Assembly (NCBI GenBank): GCA_021162325.1
Contig: JAGGYV010000162.1
Location: 1-6,473, forward strand
Source: Desulfobacteraceae bacterium
Lineage (GTDB): Bacteria > Desulfobacterota > Desulfobacteria > Desulfobacterales > Desulfosalsimonadaceae
Direction: 5' to 3'
Length of the DNA stretch: 6,473 nt
The notes below the pieces were generated by a model that was not told the origin of the DNA, made no database searches, and saw nothing but the letters and a program-made list of their open reading frames with translations. Position 1 is the stretch's first letter. Every line of letters starts with the position of its first letter. Shown piece by piece: positions 4,834 to 6,473 of this stretch. Position numbers and translations under genes: made by a program.

Positions 4834-5610
4834 TTTATTCCCCGCTGTCCCCAAATAAGCCGCAATAACAGCTTCATCTGTCTGAACCATTCGCGGACTG
4901 CCCTCGGCAATTTTTTTTCCCTGATCCAGAACCACGATCTGGTCAGAGATTTCCATTGTCAGGCTCATATCATGTTCCACCAGAAGGATGGTTACCCCCT
5001 GTTTACGGATTTTTTTGATTAAATCACCCAACTGCATGGTCTCTACAATGTTTAAGCCGGCGGCCGGTTCATCCAGGAGCAGCAGCTCGGGGGAAGACGC
5101 AAGCGCACGCGCTATTTCCAGCAGCCGCTGCCAGCCAAACGGAAGATCCTCGCTCGTTTTATCCGCGTGTCCGTTTAATCCGACAAAACCCAGCAGCGCC
5201 ATTGCAAATTCATGGGCTTTTTTTTCTTCTGCCGCAACCCAGGGAAAGCGAAGAATGCTGCTCCACATGTCGCATCGGGTCCGGGTGTGCTGGCCGACAA
5301 GGATATTTTCTAAAACAGTCATACTCTCAAAGAGCTCAACGTTCTGAAACGTTCTTGAAATGCCAAGTTCAACCAGTTTATGGGGTTTTTTATTTTTTAT
5401 GCTGTTTCCATTAAATAGGATGGTCCCCTTGTCTGCCGGGAAAACACCTGAGATCAGGTTGAAAAGGGTTGTTTTGCCGGCGCCGTTCGGGCCGATCAGG
5501 CCGGTGATGGACCCGGGGTTGAGTGAAAATGTAATGTCACTCAGCGCCTGAACACCGCCAAAGGCCTTAGAAACAGTTTCGATTTTAAGTATAGGAAGTT
5601 CAGCGGACAT
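4822..5610 (-). CDS. livG: Branched-chain amino acid-type ABC transporter ATP-binding protein LivG
   Basis: This is the 262-residue first ATPase of the Liv importer, paired with LivF. It contains the LivG opening F-G-G-V-Q-A-L (17-23), Walker A G-P-N-G-A-G-K-T-T (40-48), R-T-F-Q-N (86-90) with the Q-loop Gln89, the modified signature L-P-F-G-W-Q (156-161) followed by L-E-I-A-R-A-L, Walker B L-L-L-L-D-E-P (176-182), the P-A-A-G-L-N D-loop region and V-E-H-D-M with the switch His. LivG proteins commonly have L-P-Y-G-Q-Q at the signature, so Trp at position 160 is slightly unusual. The start at 5610 (M-S-A-E-L) best matches family N-termini and overlaps livM by 11 bases; an in-frame ATG at 5631 would add seven residues and neither has a clear ribosome site. 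The last residues and stop lie in a heptad repeat. Translation is probably coupled to livM. Confidence 0.94.
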   Translation of the reverse strand: MSAELPILKIETVSKAFGGVQALSDITFSLNPGSITGLIGPNGAGKTTLFNLISGVFPADKGTILFNGNSIKNKKPHKLVELGISRTFQNVELFESMTVLENILVGQHTRTRCDMWSSILRFPWVAAEEKKAHEFAMALLGFVGLNGHADKTSEDLPFGWQRLLEIARALASSPELLLLDEPAAGLNIVETMQLGDLIKKIRKQGVTILLVEHDMSLTMEISDQIVVLDQGKKIAEGSPRMVQTDEAVIAAYLGTAGNKTED

Positions 5611-6473
5611 TTTTTTTATTGGCCCGTTCATAAATATCTAAAAGGCCCCGGGTCAATCCCCTGGGGAGAAAAATCATGACGATCATAAGAATGAGCCCAT
5701 ATACCACCATTTCAAATTCGGAAAATGCATGAAGCCATTCCGGCAGCAGTGTCAGCAGTGATGCGCCGAGAAGTGAACCCCAGATGCTGGCCATGCCGCC
5801 GATGACAACCATGGTGACCATCCGGATGGAGGCAATAAAACTGAATGTGCCCGGACTGATAAAAAATACCAGGTGGGCATATAAAAAACCGGCCAGCGCG
5901 CTGAATGCTGCACTGAGCACGAAGACCTGCAGTTTGAGTTTTTTGGTGTCAACTCCGACAGCAGCGGCTGCTTTTTCACCATCATGTATTGCCCGCAACG
6001 CTCTGCCGATCCGGGAGTCAATGATGCGTTGACAGATGATAAAGCTGGTAAGAACAAATCCCCATACCAGGTAAAAATAATTCCGGCCGGTAGAAAAAGA
6101 AATCCCACCCAGTTCCAGGGTCGGAATCCCGATAAAGCCGGATGCGCCGCCGGTGACACTGCTCCATTCCCTGAACAGGATATTCACAATCATTCCAAAG
6201 CCCAGCGTCCCCATGCCCAGATAGTATCCTGACAGTTTAAGGGTTGGAATGCCGACAATGTATGCCACGAGCATAGCTGCAACAATAGCTGCCGGTAATG
6301 CCATCCAGGGAGAAAAATGATAATGGACGGTTAAAATGGCTGTACCGTAGGCGCCAATGCCGTAAAACGCGGCATGCCCGAGGGAAATCTGTCCGGCATA
6401 GCCCATCAGCATGTTCAGTCCAAGTGCCAGCAGTGTGTTGATGCCGATGAAAGTGAGCACCTGAATATAATAC
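5600..6473 (-). CDS. livM: Branched-chain amino acid-type ABC transporter permease LivM (5' end outside window)
   Basis: This is an inner-membrane permease of the Liv importer, the partner of LivH. The gene runs off the right edge: the frame is open to the end, and the codons before the GTG at 6460 (encoding Y-Y-I-Q) continue family sequence, so that GTG is an internal Val and not the start. Counting from that Val, the hallmark G-Y-A-G-Q-I-S-L-G-H-A-A-F (20-32) is followed by several hydrophobic segments (about 31-45, 53-71, 80-96, 128-144, 178-200, 213-240 and 249-266). The cytoplasmic EAA-like loop R-A-L-R-A-I-H-D-G-E-K-A-A-A-A-V-G-V (153-170) contacts the ATPases. The C-terminus is basic and cytoplasmic (N-K-K-N-V-R). 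About 290 residues are visible and only a short N-terminal piece should be missing. The gene overlaps livG by 11 bases, consistent with an operon; livH is expected upstream. Confidence 0.95.
   Translation of the reverse strand, partial: YYIQVLTFIGINTLLALGLNMLMGYAGQISLGHAAFYGIGAYGTAILTVHYHFSPWMALPAAIVAAMLVAYIVGIPTLKLSGYYLGMGTLGFGMIVNILFREWSSVTGGASGFIGIPTLELGGISFSTGRNYFYLVWGFVLTSFIICQRIIDSRIGRALRAIHDGEKAAAAVGVDTKKLKLQVFVLSAAFSALAGFLYAHLVFFISPGTFSFIASIRMVTMVVIGGMASIWGSLLGASLLTLLPEWLHAFSEFEMVVYGLILMIVMIFLPRGLTRGLLDIYERANKKNVR

Noticed and set aside
4614..4868. 84-codon open frame on the + strand between livF and livG
   Set aside because: Its sequence is built from the palindrome and heptad repeats and then the antisense of the livG end; low complexity, no ribosome site and no recognisable domain.

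Overview
The window looks like chromosomal DNA from a Gram-negative anaerobe of the Desulfobacterota (Desulfobacterales type). That placement is an inference from three things: a Liv-type ABC importer coupled to a PaaK-like ligase, outer-membrane-style lipoproteins, and intergenic DNA full of small palindromes and heptanucleotide repeats. No rRNA, tRNA or other marker gene confirms it.

The left part (1-2521, + strand, visibly AT-rich) carries four tandem paralogous lipoprotein genes of 147, 147, 148 and 169 residues. Each has a lipobox Cys at residue 23 or 24, a charged Lys/Glu linker, a core of the form G-K-[IV]-[KR]-N-[VI]-G-[DE]-V-D, a CxxC motif directly after the strand that follows, a late Gly/acidic/Phe segment, and a C-terminal SFET signature. 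The gaps between them shrink along the array (346, 168 and 41 bases). I do not recognise a characterised function. The fold resembles small Ig-like FxLYD-type domains. The fourth copy has a diverged internal duplication of about 19 residues.

The right part (2526-6473, - strand) holds, in transcription order: livM (5' end outside the window), livG, a 211-base non-coding gap (4611 side) extended to 315 bases by repeats, livF, and a PaaK-like adenylate-forming ligase. livM/livG and livF/ligase overlap by a few bases, so they are probably translationally coupled. Together they encode part of a branched-chain amino acid/carboxylate-type importer (inner-membrane permease and two ATPases) plus an enzyme that would be expected to activate the imported acid. 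The missing partners (livH and a periplasmic binding protein) probably lie beyond the right edge. The ligase is odd: its ATP-binding P-loop is altered, and its C-terminus stops before the usual PaaK tail with the catalytic lysine.

The livG-livF gap (4507-4821) contains two oppositely oriented 26-base palindromes and two different heptad microsatellites; the second runs into the livG stop codon. The lipoprotein array and the ligase gene converge, with only 4 bases between their stop codons.
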